Shown: positions 36,130-46,423, numbered from the stretch's first letter. The stretch: DNA of 64,000 nucleotides from Shewanella gaetbuli (GCF_023284065.1 NZ_JAKIKP010000005.1:62001-126000), one strand, 5' to 3'. The notes: a model not told the origin generated them from the letters alone. Numbers and translations are program-made.

Positions 36130-36836
36130 TAATGGCTCCTTGGCAGGGCTTTGCCCCGTAATGAACCAAGAGCAAAATTGAGCACTAATGCCAGAATAAG
36201 TAATACTAGCCCTAGTGCAATAGCTTGAGCAAAGTCGCCTTTGCTGGTTTCTAAGGCAATGGCCGTTGGAATGTTACGGGTGACATTCATAATATTGCCT
36301 CCCACCATCATAGAACAACCTACCTCAGTAAGAATTCGGCTAAAAGCGGCAACAATGGCTAATAATAATGCCACTCGCAACTCTCTGCAGACTGTCCAAA
36401 TTGCACGAATCCAACTAGCACCTAAAGTGCGAGACGTTTCCCAAGCACGTTTATCTACACTGGCAAAAGCAGCTTGTGATAAGGCAATTAACACGGGGGC
36501 ACAAATTAACATTTGTCCGAAAATCATTGCATTTTGGCTAAATAACCACTTTAAGTCACCCATTGCACCATTGCGGGTAAGCAGTAAGTATACCAGTAAG
36601 CCAATGACAACGGTTGGAATAGACTGGAGGGTTTGAACTAAATTAGTCACAATCCAGCGACCTGGAAAATGGCTGAACGCCAACACAAATCCCAGCATGA
36701 TAGACGGGATCAGGGTTAATAATAATGCCGCAAAGGAAACGGAAAAAGAGACATTAATAATTGACCAAACATCGGGGTCAAAAGAAAGCAGCAAGCTAAA
36801 TGCCTGCTGCAGTAGTGCTAACCAGCTTTCATTCAT
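36129..36836 (-). CDS. tupB: Tungstate-type ABC transporter, permease
   Basis: 235 residues with about five to six membrane helices. The permease-ATPase coupling loop (EAA-like) is in the region RAWETSRTLGASWIRAIW. It overlaps the binding-protein gene by 4 bases (ATGA). Confidence 0.9.
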   Translation of the reverse strand: MNESWLALLQQAFSLLLSFDPDVWSIINVSFSVSFAALLLTLIPSIMLGFVLAFSHFPGRWIVTNLVQTLQSIPTVVIGLLVYLLLTRNGAMGDLKWLFSQNAMIFGQMLICAPVLIALSQAAFASVDKRAWETSRTLGASWIRAIWTVCRELRVALLLAIVAAFSRILTEVGCSMMVGGNIMNVTRNIPTAIALETSKGDFAQAIALGLVLLILALVLNFALGSLRGKALPRSH

Positions 36837-37657
36837 TGTTGATAAGTTGCCTTAAACAATTGCTCTCCTTGCACGGTGTATCGATTAATCATTGCTTGTG
36901 TTTGTGGGGTCGTTAGCCAATCACTTAATGCTTGAGCGCCCTTATGATTGAGTTCTGGGTATTTTTCAGCATTAATCAATATAATTTGGTATGGATTAGC
37001 AAGCTCTTTCCCACCTTCAAATACGATATCTAAATCTAATTTTGTCTTGTAAGCCACAAAAGTACCACGGTCGGTTAGGGTGTATGCTTCAAGCTCGTTA
37101 GCCATTAGCAAGGTTTTGCCCATACCTTGACCTACAGAAGTATAGCCTGCAAAATCGGTTTTAATTTCCGCTTGCTTCCAAATGGCTAACTCTTTCATGT
37201 TGGTCCCTGAATTATCCCCTCGTGAAATAAATGTACTCGGTTTAGAGGCTATTCGGTTAAATGCATCTTGGACACTTTTAGCATCCTGAAGCCCTGCTGG
37301 GTCACTTTTAGGGCCAAGAACCACAAAGTCATTTTCCATGATACCACGTGGTTGAGTACCAAAACCGTCAGCCACAAACTTTGCTTCAGCCTCAGGAGCA
37401 TGGGTCATCACAACATCAACATCGCCTTGGCTGGCTAACCTTAACGCTTTACCCGTACCCGTAGCGATCACTTGTACGGTATAACCAGATTGTTGCTCAA
37501 AGGCGGGTAATATTGCCCGTAATAAGCCAGAGTTTTCTGTACTGGTTGTGGTGGCAAGTTTAACAACCTTGTTGTTTTGAGCGTGTACTTGAGGGCTGAT
37601 AGCTAACCCAGCAATAAGACTTAACGACACTCCAATACTTGCTAACTTTGTAAACAT
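36833..37657 (-). CDS. tupA: Tungstate-type substrate-binding protein
   Basis: 274 residues. A signal peptide ends near residue 26 (QVHAQNN). The TTSTENSGLL opening is the TupA family's oxyanion-binding motif and differs from ModA; SRGDNSGT is the second ligand loop. TupA binds tungstate with high affinity in studied species; molybdate cannot be excluded. First gene of the operon tupA-tupB-tupC-mobA-mobB/moeA-moaA. Ribosome site AGGACAG. Divergent from the sigma-54 regulator across 277 bases. Confidence 0.92.
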   Translation of the reverse strand: MFTKLASIGVSLSLIAGLAISPQVHAQNNKVVKLATTTSTENSGLLRAILPAFEQQSGYTVQVIATGTGKALRLASQGDVDVVMTHAPEAEAKFVADGFGTQPRGIMENDFVVLGPKSDPAGLQDAKSVQDAFNRIASKPSTFISRGDNSGTNMKELAIWKQAEIKTDFAGYTSVGQGMGKTLLMANELEAYTLTDRGTFVAYKTKLDLDIVFEGGKELANPYQIILINAEKYPELNHKGAQALSDWLTTPQTQAMINRYTVQGEQLFKATYQQ

Positions 37658-37934
37658 GTTCTGTCCTTTTAAAATGCATAACGAAATACGGGTTCTATTT
37701 TAGATTCTGAGACCTAATGATAAGGCTGAATTAAGCAAGTTAAGTGCCAAGTGTAAATAGTGCAAATTGATCTCACTTCCAACACTTAATTTGTGAAGCA
37801 GGTCTCAAGCTGTTTAAAAACATTCAAGACAAAATGTCCCAAGTTGTTATATTGATGGTTCATAGTGACCTAATCGATATGATTAAGCACAAAACAGCGT
37901 TAATTTTGAGTCAAAATGTCCATCTGGAGTCAAA

Positions 37935-39317
37935 ATGAGTATCCCTGCAAGTGTTAATACTAATATGTCGGTATTAATTGTTGATGATGAGCCCGGCATG
38001 CGAAGCTTTTTAATTAAAGCGATGTCAAAAAAGTTTGCTGTAGTCGAGTCAGCTTCTACTATTGCTGAAGCTGAGGCATTACGTGTTCAAGGGCATTTTG
38101 ACGTGATGATTGTAGATATTCGTTTACCTGATCGTTCAGGTATCGAATGGCATGAAGCATTAGATGATACCGAGCGACAATCTGACATTATTTTTATGAC
38201 AGGTTATGCAGATATGGATGTCGCCATCAAAGCATTACGAGCTGGTGCAACAGACTTCATTATGAAGCCTTTTCATCTTGAACAAATGATGACTGCCGTT
38301 GAGCGTTGTATTGAAAAACGCTTACTCAAACGTGAAAACTTTATGTTGAAGCGCGAGCTATCTCATGGTCAGTCTTCTACCATTATTGGCAGCAGTAATG
38401 CGATTACCGAAGTTAAACAAGTTATTGAGCGCGTTGCCCCCGCCAATGCGGTGGTACTGATTGAGGGAGAGTCTGGAACGGGTAAAGAGTTAGTGGCAAG
38501 ACAACTGCATCAACTCAGTGGCCGCACAGGGCCTTTTGTGCCCGTTAATTGTGGTGCTATCGCGCCAGAGTTATTAGCGAGTGAGTTATTTGGTCATGTA
38601 GCGGGGTCATTTACCGGTGCGAAGACTTCTCGTGAAGGGTTATTTAACTTTGCGTCAGGCGGAACTATCTTTTTAGATGAAATTGGTGAAATGCCAATGA
38701 ATATGCAAACCGCTTTATTAAGAGTGCTAGAGCAGCGTGCTATTCGTCCCGTTGGCAGTGAAAAAGAAGTCAGTATTGACGTACGGGTGGTTGCTGCAAC
38801 TAACCGTTTATTAGTGGATGAGGTTGAGCAGGGTAATTTTCGTCGCGATTTATATTACCGCCTAAACGTATTGAATATTTTAATTCCACCACTGCGCGCC
38901 AGACCCGAAGACGTGGTGGAATTAACCTATCACTTTACCTTACAAATATCGCAAGAGTTAGGCATCAAACCTGTATTGTGGAGCCATGAAGACTTAGAAG
39001 TGTTAAAACAACATGAGTGGCCGGGTAATATTCGGGAACTTAAAAACATGATTGAACGGTGTATCTTGTTAGGTAAGCCCCCTGCAGAATATTGGAAAAA
39101 AACCACCACAACCAATTTGTCTGATAATTACGGTTACCCAATGAGCTGGACGTTAAAAGAAGTTGAAAAGCAACATGTGACCCAGGTTGTCACCGCGCAT
39201 GACGGTAATAAGTCGGCGGCGGCTAGAGACTTAGGGGTCTCACGTAAAACATTAGACAGAAAATACAAAGAGTGGTTTGGGCAAGACGTGGATGATAATT
39301 CTGAGGTAGCCGAATAG
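37935..39317 (+). CDS. Sigma-54-dependent response regulator (NtrC-type)
   Basis: 460 residues. Receiver domain (about 12-125) with acidic pair DDE, phospho-Asp in MIVDIRLPD and Lys in IMKPF; AAA+ domain (about 150-385) with Walker A GESGTGKE, Walker B GTIFLDEIGEM and a sigma-54-contact loop that reads GSFTGA rather than GAFTGA; Fis-type helix-turn-helix at the end (SAAARDLGVSRKTLDRKYKEW). Its stop overlaps the start of the kinase gene. Targets are unknown; sigma-54 promoters were not found nearby. Confidence 0.93.
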   Translation: MSIPASVNTNMSVLIVDDEPGMRSFLIKAMSKKFAVVESASTIAEAEALRVQGHFDVMIVDIRLPDRSGIEWHEALDDTERQSDIIFMTGYADMDVAIKALRAGATDFIMKPFHLEQMMTAVERCIEKRLLKRENFMLKRELSHGQSSTIIGSSNAITEVKQVIERVAPANAVVLIEGESGTGKELVARQLHQLSGRTGPFVPVNCGAIAPELLASELFGHVAGSFTGAKTSREGLFNFASGGTIFLDEIGEMPMNMQTALLRVLEQRAIRPVGSEKEVSIDVRVVAATNRLLVDEVEQGNFRRDLYYRLNVLNILIPPLRARPEDVVELTYHFTLQISQELGIKPVLWSHEDLEVLKQHEWPGNIRELKNMIERCILLGKPPAEYWKKTTTTNLSDNYGYPMSWTLKEVEKQHVTQVVTAHDGNKSAAARDLGVSRKTLDRKYKEWFGQDVDDNSEVAE

Positions 39318-41446
39318 TGTCACTATTTCAGCGAGTGTTTAATATCAGTTGGCAACAAATGCAGGCCAAAGTTCGCTATCGTCTATTGATTTTGACCTTG
39401 CTACCTATTTTACTGACACTTGTTAGCCTAGTGTTTATCACCATTTACTGGAACATAAGCTATACCAGTAAACAGCTGTTTATGAAGGTTAAGGCTGATT
39501 TAGCGGTGGCAGAAAACACCCTTAATCAAGTGCAAAATAGGCAAGAGCAACAATTAGCTCATGTGGCGAATTCATGGGCTTTTCGAACATCGTTTACTCA
39601 ATTTATTAACGATAAACAACAAACTCAATCTGTACACAAACTAGCGAATGTGCTCGATAATACTAAACGCACTCTCAAATTAGATTTTTTGCGTTTAGTC
39701 AGTGCTGAAGATGTGGCTAAAGATCCTGATTTAACTGCCTTGCTTAAACAAAAATCGGGTCAATCAGCATCTGGTCTAATGGTGTTGCCACCTAATCGTT
39801 TACGTAATATTAGTCCTGAATTAGAACGATATGCCAAAATTGATTTAAAACAGACTCAACGAGCCTTAGAGCCTGCTAAACAGCAAGAAGAACGGGGGTT
39901 AATCAGTCGTAGCATTTTGCCTATTGTAAACAGTGACTCCTCTATCACTTGGTATATAGATGGCGGTAATTTACTCAATCGTGATACTGCAATCGTCGAT
40001 TATATTCGCAACTTGGTTTATGACGAAGGTACCTTACCTCTACACTCCATTGGAACCGTGACGATTTTTTTAGATAACGCCAGAGTGAGCACCAATGTAC
40101 CGATTAATGCATCATCGTCACAATATTCTGAGCAAAATCGTGCGTTAGGGACATTAGTCTCTGAAGAAGTAAGACAGCAAGTACTGATAGAAGGTCAGCC
40201 TTGGGTCGACAGGGCATTTGTATTCAATGACTGGTACATTTCAGGTTATGCTCCGTTATTAGATATTTATGGTAAGCGAATTGGCATGGTGTATGCCGGA
40301 TTTTCTGAAGGCCCGTTCATTAACACCTATTTGATGAACATTATCGAGCTGGGTAGCATTTTAATGTTGGTGCTATTTGGCTCTGGATTATTGGTATACC
40401 GCGGCGCATATAGTTTGTTAAAACCAATTGAACGCATTCACCACGTGGTGAAGGCGGTTCAGTCGGGACGTAACGTTCGCATTGGCGAATTAGGTTTAGA
40501 CCGAGATAACGAGTTGGCTAATTTGGCAGAACAATTTGATAGCATGCTTGATCTGCTCCAGCGCCGAAATGCACAAATTCAAGCTGCAGCTGAGCAGTTA
40601 GAAGTGAAAGTTGAACAACGAACCAAAAGCCTCCAAGACAAAACCGAAGAATTGCAACGCAATGTCGCGCTATTAAATGAAACCCGCCAACAACTTGTAA
40701 CCAATGAAAAGCTCACCGCTTTAGGTGAGTTAACGGCAGGCATTGCTCATGAAATCAATAATCCTACCGCGGTAATTTTAGGCAATATGGAATTGTTGAA
40801 GTACGAGTTAGGCCCTCAAGCTGAACAAGTATCTGAAGAAATAGACTTGGTTATTCAGCAAGTAGGTCGTATCAGCACGATTATTAGAAGCTTGTTGCAA
40901 TATAGCCGCCCTGGCGAATTTAACGCGCCCATTGAAATGCATCAAACGACACCCATCATTGAAGAAGTATTGGTATTGGTGCGCCATTCTATCCAAAAGC
41001 AAGATGTGGAATTAATTAAGCAACTGTACGCTACTTGTCCAGTTGAGGTTAATCAACCACAGCTATTGCAAGTGTTAATCAATCTAGTGGTCAATGCCGC
41101 ACATGCTATTGAAGCAAAAAACTCATCTGAAACCGGACGTATTTGGATTCGTACTCAAGACTGGCTTGAAAATGGCCAACCTATTGGGGTGAAAATTGAA
41201 GTTGAAGATGAAGGCGTGGGCATTAACGAAGAGCTGCGTAGCCGCATCTTTGACCCATTTTATACCACCCGCAAAGATGGTACAGGGTTAGGTTTATCGT
41301 TAAGTTACGGTATTATCAAACGTTTAGGTGGCACTATTGAAGTTAAGTCAACCGAAGGTAAGGGAAGTGTGTTTACCATTGGTTTGTATCATAAAGCTAA
41401 AGATGAATTAACCAATAACCCTTACAAAGGTTTACATTTTAGTTAA
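39317..41446 (+). CDS. Membrane sensor histidine kinase
   Basis: 709 residues. TM1 (about 22-46), a large periplasmic sensor region (about 47-340, Cache-like), TM2 (about 341-365), HAMP, a coiled coil (about 405-470), then the kinase core: H-box GIAHEINNPTAV, N-box LVVNAAHAI, G-boxes DEGVGI and GTGLGLSLSYG. The start is GTG inside the stop of the regulator gene (TAGTG). The signal sensed is unknown. Confidence 0.94.
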   Translation: MSLFQRVFNISWQQMQAKVRYRLLILTLLPILLTLVSLVFITIYWNISYTSKQLFMKVKADLAVAENTLNQVQNRQEQQLAHVANSWAFRTSFTQFINDKQQTQSVHKLANVLDNTKRTLKLDFLRLVSAEDVAKDPDLTALLKQKSGQSASGLMVLPPNRLRNISPELERYAKIDLKQTQRALEPAKQQEERGLISRSILPIVNSDSSITWYIDGGNLLNRDTAIVDYIRNLVYDEGTLPLHSIGTVTIFLDNARVSTNVPINASSSQYSEQNRALGTLVSEEVRQQVLIEGQPWVDRAFVFNDWYISGYAPLLDIYGKRIGMVYAGFSEGPFINTYLMNIIELGSILMLVLFGSGLLVYRGAYSLLKPIERIHHVVKAVQSGRNVRIGELGLDRDNELANLAEQFDSMLDLLQRRNAQIQAAAEQLEVKVEQRTKSLQDKTEELQRNVALLNETRQQLVTNEKLTALGELTAGIAHEINNPTAVILGNMELLKYELGPQAEQVSEEIDLVIQQVGRISTIIRSLLQYSRPGEFNAPIEMHQTTPIIEEVLVLVRHSIQKQDVELIKQLYATCPVEVNQPQLLQVLINLVVNAAHAIEAKNSSETGRIWIRTQDWLENGQPIGVKIEVEDEGVGINEELRSRIFDPFYTTRKDGTGLGLSLSYGIIKRLGGTIEVKSTEGKGSVFTIGLYHKAKDELTNNPYKGLHFS

Positions 41447-41570
41447 CTTGAGTTCAGCTTAGCGATCCAAGCCCATTATCTTATGTTTTAGTTAATATTG
41501 TTATGCAGTTGAGTGGCATGTTGAGATAAACTGTCGCCAGCTGCTAAGTAACCATTAACTAGAAAATTCA

Positions 41571-42836
41571 ATGAATCAATTATCTGCAACAATTGGCCGC
41601 TGGCAAGGTGCTGGACTTATGGCAACCACCTTACTCGGCACAGGGGTGTTTATCTTACCGCAAATGACCATTGCCGCAGCCGACTCTGGCGCACTTTTAG
41701 CGTGGCTCATTTTAACCTTAGCTATTATCCCCGTAGCATTAGTATTTGGGCTATTAGCCAGCCGTTTTCCCCATGCAGCGGGCCCCGCTTACTTTGTTGA
41801 AAAAGCCTTTGGGCAAGCTCTTGGCCGAACGATAGGTTTAATCTTTTTAATGGTTATTCCCATTGGTGCACCTGCGGCAATTTTGATGACTTTCCAATTT
41901 ATGTATGCTCTTATTCCGCTTCAAGGAGAATGGCAATTGTTAGCCCAATTGCTGGTGGTGCTGATGTTATTTTTGCTCAATGTGCGTGGCATTCAAGTTT
42001 CAGCCAAACTGCAGTTTGCACTGACATTAGCCATTGTTACTGTTGTGACCTTATTATTTGCCGCCAGCGGTTTAAACACAGAGCAGTTAGCGTCATTTAA
42101 TCAAACCAGCAAACCGCAAATGAGTCCGGTAATGGTGGCGATGGGCATTGGATTTTGGAGCTTTTTAGGTATTGAGGCAATGACCCATTTAGCCAATGAT
42201 TTTCGTCGGCCTGATAAAGACATGTTACCGGCCATTTTAATGGGCACCGTGTTAGTGGGGGTGATTTATTTAGCCTGTACTTTTCTATTGTTAATGGTGC
42301 CAACAGGCGATACCGGTGTGGCGATGATCGGCGCATTTGATTATTTGCTTAGCGAGAGCTTTCTGGGTGGCTATGGCGCACAAGTAATAGGCGTATTAGG
42401 CATAGCTAGTGGCTTAGCAACCGTGAATGTGTATGCCGCCAGTGCTGCCAGATTATTGTGGAGCTTTAGTCAGGAAGGCATTTTGCCAAAGTATTTTGTC
42501 ACCTTAAATCAACATGGGGTGCCAATACGTGCTTTATTCGCCATATTGTTTTCTATGGCAATAGTGATTATTGCGACTTTTTATTCTGGGCAAGATTTAG
42601 AAAAACTGATTGCTTGGAGTAACGGAGTATTTGTGATTATTTACCTTTTAGCCATGCTTGGAGCCGCCAAACTGTTAAGTAAACGCTATTTACCGCTGGT
42701 GGTTGCAAGCTGCGTATTTTGTATTGGTATTGGCGTCGCGTTAGCAGAAAACATGATATATGCCATTGCCTTAGTGATTATTACCTTGCCATTTATAGGC
42801 TGGCAAAAAACACATTTAGCACGTAAACGTGTTTAA
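41571..42836 (+). CDS. yjeH: L-methionine / branched-chain amino acid exporter YjeH-type
   Basis: 421 residues with about 12 membrane helices, APC superfamily. The N-terminal GAGLMATTLLGTGVFILPQ helix has the unwound Gly motif of the substrate site. Its whole length fits YjeH, which exports methionine and branched-chain amino acids in E. coli. Stand-alone gene; 124 bases follow the kinase stop. Confidence 0.88.
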   Translation: MNQLSATIGRWQGAGLMATTLLGTGVFILPQMTIAAADSGALLAWLILTLAIIPVALVFGLLASRFPHAAGPAYFVEKAFGQALGRTIGLIFLMVIPIGAPAAILMTFQFMYALIPLQGEWQLLAQLLVVLMLFLLNVRGIQVSAKLQFALTLAIVTVVTLLFAASGLNTEQLASFNQTSKPQMSPVMVAMGIGFWSFLGIEAMTHLANDFRRPDKDMLPAILMGTVLVGVIYLACTFLLLMVPTGDTGVAMIGAFDYLLSESFLGGYGAQVIGVLGIASGLATVNVYAASAARLLWSFSQEGILPKYFVTLNQHGVPIRALFAILFSMAIVIIATFYSGQDLEKLIAWSNGVFVIIYLLAMLGAAKLLSKRYLPLVVASCVFCIGIGVALAENMIYAIALVIITLPFIGWQKTHLARKRV

Positions 42837-42873
42837 GCTAACTTGGGTGGAATGGGGTTGCTGCTAAGGTGAA

Positions 42874-43323
42874 TTATTGGTCATTCATGGCAATGTTACG
42901 CATTTGAATAAGTTCGCTGTGCTTAAGGTAGAGTAAGTCTGCACAGCGACGAATAATTTGGTCTTCATATTGAGACAATTCACCGTCAGCATAAGCTAAA
43001 CGCCACATTGACAATAATAACTGCTGTTTTTCTTCCAATGAAAACTGCTGATTAATTTCGGCCGTAAACTCGAATAAAGAGGTGGCATTACCTCTGACTT
43101 TAGTGGCTTCTTCAATTAGTTCTTCAGCTTCAGCAAGGCTGATATTAATGGTGTTTACTAGCATGCCTGGTAATAACTGGATTTCACTTTCACAAAAATC
43201 TTCGTCAGCATAAACCACTTCAAGCAGTAGGGTTGCGGCAGCTAAATTTAATTGATGCGCTTTATCTTCAGGGCTTTGGGCTTGACGACGGGAATGCATA
43301 AACTGCTTTAGTTTGGCTATCAT
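42874..43323 (-). CDS. TerB-like protein
   Basis: 149 residues, helical. The two-fold pattern LLLEVVYADEDFCESEI and LWRLAYADGELSQYEDQII (acidic metal-binding-like DE/DG motifs) is that of the TerB/DjlA-N family. It is named after tellurite resistance, but this lone form has no known role. The ribosome site is AGAGGA. Confidence 0.85.
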   Translation of the reverse strand: MIAKLKQFMHSRRQAQSPEDKAHQLNLAAATLLLEVVYADEDFCESEIQLLPGMLVNTINISLAEAEELIEEATKVRGNATSLFEFTAEINQQFSLEEKQQLLLSMWRLAYADGELSQYEDQIIRRCADLLYLKHSELIQMRNIAMNDQ

Positions 43324-43367
43324 AATAAATCCTCTTTCAAGTTTTTATACTAGCAAAAACAATAATA

Positions 43368-43384
43368 CCGAGCACTGAGCTCGG
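43368..43384. terminator. Small GC hairpin between TerB and DUF2780 genes
   Basis: CCGAGC/GCTCGG with 5-base loop. Only a short T-rich region follows on the minus strand, so termination is possible but not certain. Confidence 0.45.
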
Positions 43385-43475
43385 CATTAAATTATTTTCA
43401 TATACGTTAGCCAGAGAGAATAAGTTTAACAATCATTTATTCAGCTAAGGTAAACAAAACGTGCGCTGAGGTTTA

Positions 43476-44015
43476 TTACATTAATGAGCCTAAGCCTTTC
43501 ATTAATAAATCAACGGTGCCATCACCAGACTGTTGCTGCAGATATTGCTTAGCAATACCCACCATCGGCTCAACATATTCTTTTGAAATGCCTAAGGCCT
43601 CAAATGAGTCATAAACCATTGCAGCCCCTTGAAATGATGACCCCATGTCTCCGGCTTTTGATAGTAAACCAGACATGCCTGAGTCACCGGCTAAGCTAGG
43701 TACTGCGGCTAAAAGCGCATCAGTACCAGGAATGCTATCACTTAGGGTGCTAAAATCTGAGCTGCCTAAGTTTGATTGTGCCAAGCTCAGTAATGAGCCT
43801 AACCCCCCTGCCGCTTGTGCTTCACTGAGCCCTAATTGTGACATCACATTGCCAACTAAAGCGTTATCAGCTAAACCTGCAACCGAAGTAGTGGCTTCAG
43901 CAGCGGGTGCCGTTGCTTCCTTATTGCCAGTGATATTATCTAACCATCCGGCTTGAGCTGGAATGGTTGCAAGAGCTGAAAGTAATATGGAGCTTACGAG
44001 TATTAAACGCTTCAT
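43476..44015 (-). CDS. DUF2780 family secreted protein (VcgC/VcgE-like)
   Basis: 179 residues. Signal peptide ends at AQAGW (about residue 18). The mature part is rich in Gly, Ala, Ser and Leu with the repeated pattern of DUF2780 (LMSQLGLSEAQAAGGLGSLL is typical). The open frame reaches up to 44108, but the ATG at 44015 opens the signal peptide and has AAGGA 9 bases upstream. Function unknown. Confidence 0.85.
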   Translation of the reverse strand: MKRLILVSSILLSALATIPAQAGWLDNITGNKEATAPAAEATTSVAGLADNALVGNVMSQLGLSEAQAAGGLGSLLSLAQSNLGSSDFSTLSDSIPGTDALLAAVPSLAGDSGMSGLLSKAGDMGSSFQGAAMVYDSFEALGISKEYVEPMVGIAKQYLQQQSGDGTVDLLMKGLGSLM

Positions 44016-44171
44016 TGTATCCATCCTTTGGTAAATTATTAACAGTCGCTGGGGGCATAGTAACTTTTTTTTAACGATAACGACATAACAAGAGTTTGTA
44101 TTGTGCAAAATCAGTTATTTTTGGGTATCCTTAGCCCATATTCAACATGAGTCTATTTTTGGAACCTAATT

Positions 44172-44906
44172 ATGTCACTGTCAGCGATTTTGACGGAAGC
44201 TTATAACTTTTTTCGTAATCATATTAGCCAGCTAGCCGCGCTTACCTTTCCATTATTACTGATACAAGTCATGATTCAGCTATGGCTGGGTAATGAAATG
44301 CTGCAAGCTGATATTGAAAACCCACAATTTGGGGGAATTCATGCTGCAGCAATGATGCTGTTACTGCTGATTTTTTCAATTTTAATTGCCGCTTTAACAC
44401 TTTATTTGGAAGTCCGCTCTCGTGGCCATGATGTTACGCCTGCAATGGTTTTAAAACAAAGCCTGCAGTTTGTGCCACCGTTATTATTGGCCGGTGTTTT
44501 CTCTGGTTTAGCTATTTTAATGCCATTTATGATGTTTGCGGCATTTGGTGGCTTTTGGTTGGTGGGCTTGGTGATCAGCTTTTATCTTTTTGCCCGTTTA
44601 GCTTACGTTAATTTTATGGTCGTGGTGGAACAACTCACACCGTTAGCTGCAATTAAAGCGAGCTTTGCTTTTACTGGCCCTATTACTGTCAAAACCATTG
44701 CCATTTTAATGCTTTATATTCCACTATCATTAATCAGTGGTAGTGTGTCTCAACTAGCTGCACAAGTTGGCTTTCCGTTGCAGTTAATTTCAGACACCAT
44801 ATTTGCTTTCTTCGGTTTATTTGTAAATGTGGCATTGTTCCGTTTATATATGGTGAATCGTAAAACTGATGATGTGGCTGACGACGATCATCATACTGAA
44901 GTGTAA
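44172..44906 (+). CDS. YciC-like (UPF0259) membrane protein
   Basis: 244 residues with about six membrane helices. Starts with the NFFRNH motif and ends with the LFRLYMVN strand, both of which match E. coli YciC as I recall it. Role unknown. The next gene starts 24 bases downstream and both are probably in one operon. Confidence 0.75.
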   Translation: MSLSAILTEAYNFFRNHISQLAALTFPLLLIQVMIQLWLGNEMLQADIENPQFGGIHAAAMMLLLLIFSILIAALTLYLEVRSRGHDVTPAMVLKQSLQFVPPLLLAGVFSGLAILMPFMMFAAFGGFWLVGLVISFYLFARLAYVNFMVVVEQLTPLAAIKASFAFTGPITVKTIAILMLYIPLSLISGSVSQLAAQVGFPLQLISDTIFAFFGLFVNVALFRLYMVNRKTDDVADDDHHTEV

Positions 44907-44929
44907 ATCACCCTTAGCTGGAGAGACGA

Positions 44930-46414
44930 TTGATAACGGATACTGAATTAGTTGAACAATTTTCTGATCTGCTAGGCGATGATTATGCCAGCGCGAAGAG
45001 TTATGTACGTGATATTCCGACTCAAGCGCTGGTTTACGTGCGAAGTTTTACTCATAAGTTAGCCTCGGTCATTGCCGACAAACACCAGTTAAGCTTCACC
45101 TCTGCTAACTTATATGACCGTATCGAGCAGTTAAATCAGCGGCGATTAATTGAAGTGAGTGCCATACGTGCGATGCATAAACTACGTGCAGATGGTAATC
45201 GAGGCGCTCATCCTGAAAAATACCATTTAACCCAAAACCAGCTCGTTACCATAGCTGAAAAATCTATTCGACAAATTATTAGCTTAGTAACCCAGCTATA
45301 TCCAGCTGTTCATGGTTCGCCAGTCCCTGAGAATAAGTTTATTGAGTTTGACTCATTTGCAGGTCGCGATTTGTGTTATCGCGCCATGATGCATAATGAT
45401 CACCATGCGCAATATTTGGTGGCAATGTCATTAAAAGCACAGGCTTTAATGGCACAAGAGCAAGTCAGTGCAACTCAGCTTGATTCTGATAAACCACAAG
45501 ATACCACTCAAGCTCAAGCCGAAGTTAAGCGATTATTTGCGCAAGCGGCTTACTGGTTTGCCCAAGCCGCACCTTATGAAATGGCGGCATTATACGAACA
45601 TGGTGTAAGCCAGTTACATGGTTATGCCGCAACAGACTCCAAGGAAGAATTGTCAGCACAAGGTGAGGCATTAATTGCAAAAGCGGCAGATAATGATGTT
45701 ATTGAAGCGAAAGCGTTACTCGGCTATTTCTATTTAGTGGGCAGCCAAGTGTTTGAGGTTGACCTTGAGAAAGCGAAAACCTTACTGACTCAAGCGGCTG
45801 AAGCAGAAAATATTGAAGCCATGTCTAATCTTGGGGTGTTGTATTATCAAACTCAACAGCATGAGCAAGCATTGGCATGGATGCAAAAAGCGGCAAAATC
45901 GGGTTACCCACAATCACAATATCATCTTGCTTTATTGTTGGCTGAAGCTGACTCAGAGTTTAATGGCATTGAACTAGCAGCCACAGCAACAATTCCTTCG
46001 CCAACAACAGATTTACTGGAACAAAGCCAATACTGGATGCAAGAAGCCGCCAGCCAAGGACAACTAGAAGCAATGCTCCATTGTGCATCGCAAATATTGC
46101 ATGATGACAATGCCACTAAAGAGCAGCTGCAGCTGGCTGAACACTACCTATATGAAGTGATTAAATATGGTCATGATGTCACGGCAATGATTGAGCTGAG
46201 TGTTGCACTAGCCGATGGCATACTTGGGCGCATAGATGTGGTGCAAGCGGCTTATTTATTACAGCAAGCGAAATTACATGCTACTGACGTGCAGTTGCAA
46301 GTTATCGCACCGCTTTGGCAGTCTTTATTAATGCAAATCGATAATGTGATGGCGCTGTCACCTAGTGAAGAACAATGGGCTGCTCTTGCTCAAGCGAAGA
46401 CAATACTTAGCTAA
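44930..46414 (+). CDS. DUF4145-like N-terminal domain with Sel1 repeats
   Basis: 494 residues. Residues about 1-125 resemble DUF4145 (helical, with the LHKLRADGNRGAHPE pattern: RxxGNxxxH). The rest is Sel1/TPR-like helices (for example IEAKALLGYFYLVGS and IEAMSNLGVLYY and YPQSQYHLALLL). The start is TTG, fixed by CTGGAGAG just upstream. Probably an adaptor or signalling protein. Function unknown. Confidence 0.75.
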   Translation: MITDTELVEQFSDLLGDDYASAKSYVRDIPTQALVYVRSFTHKLASVIADKHQLSFTSANLYDRIEQLNQRRLIEVSAIRAMHKLRADGNRGAHPEKYHLTQNQLVTIAEKSIRQIISLVTQLYPAVHGSPVPENKFIEFDSFAGRDLCYRAMMHNDHHAQYLVAMSLKAQALMAQEQVSATQLDSDKPQDTTQAQAEVKRLFAQAAYWFAQAAPYEMAALYEHGVSQLHGYAATDSKEELSAQGEALIAKAADNDVIEAKALLGYFYLVGSQVFEVDLEKAKTLLTQAAEAENIEAMSNLGVLYYQTQQHEQALAWMQKAAKSGYPQSQYHLALLLAEADSEFNGIELAATATIPSPTTDLLEQSQYWMQEAASQGQLEAMLHCASQILHDDNATKEQLQLAEHYLYEVIKYGHDVTAMIELSVALADGILGRIDVVQAAYLLQQAKLHATDVQLQVIAPLWQSLLMQIDNVMALSPSEEQWAALAQAKTILS

Positions 46415-46423
46415 ATTTAAGCC

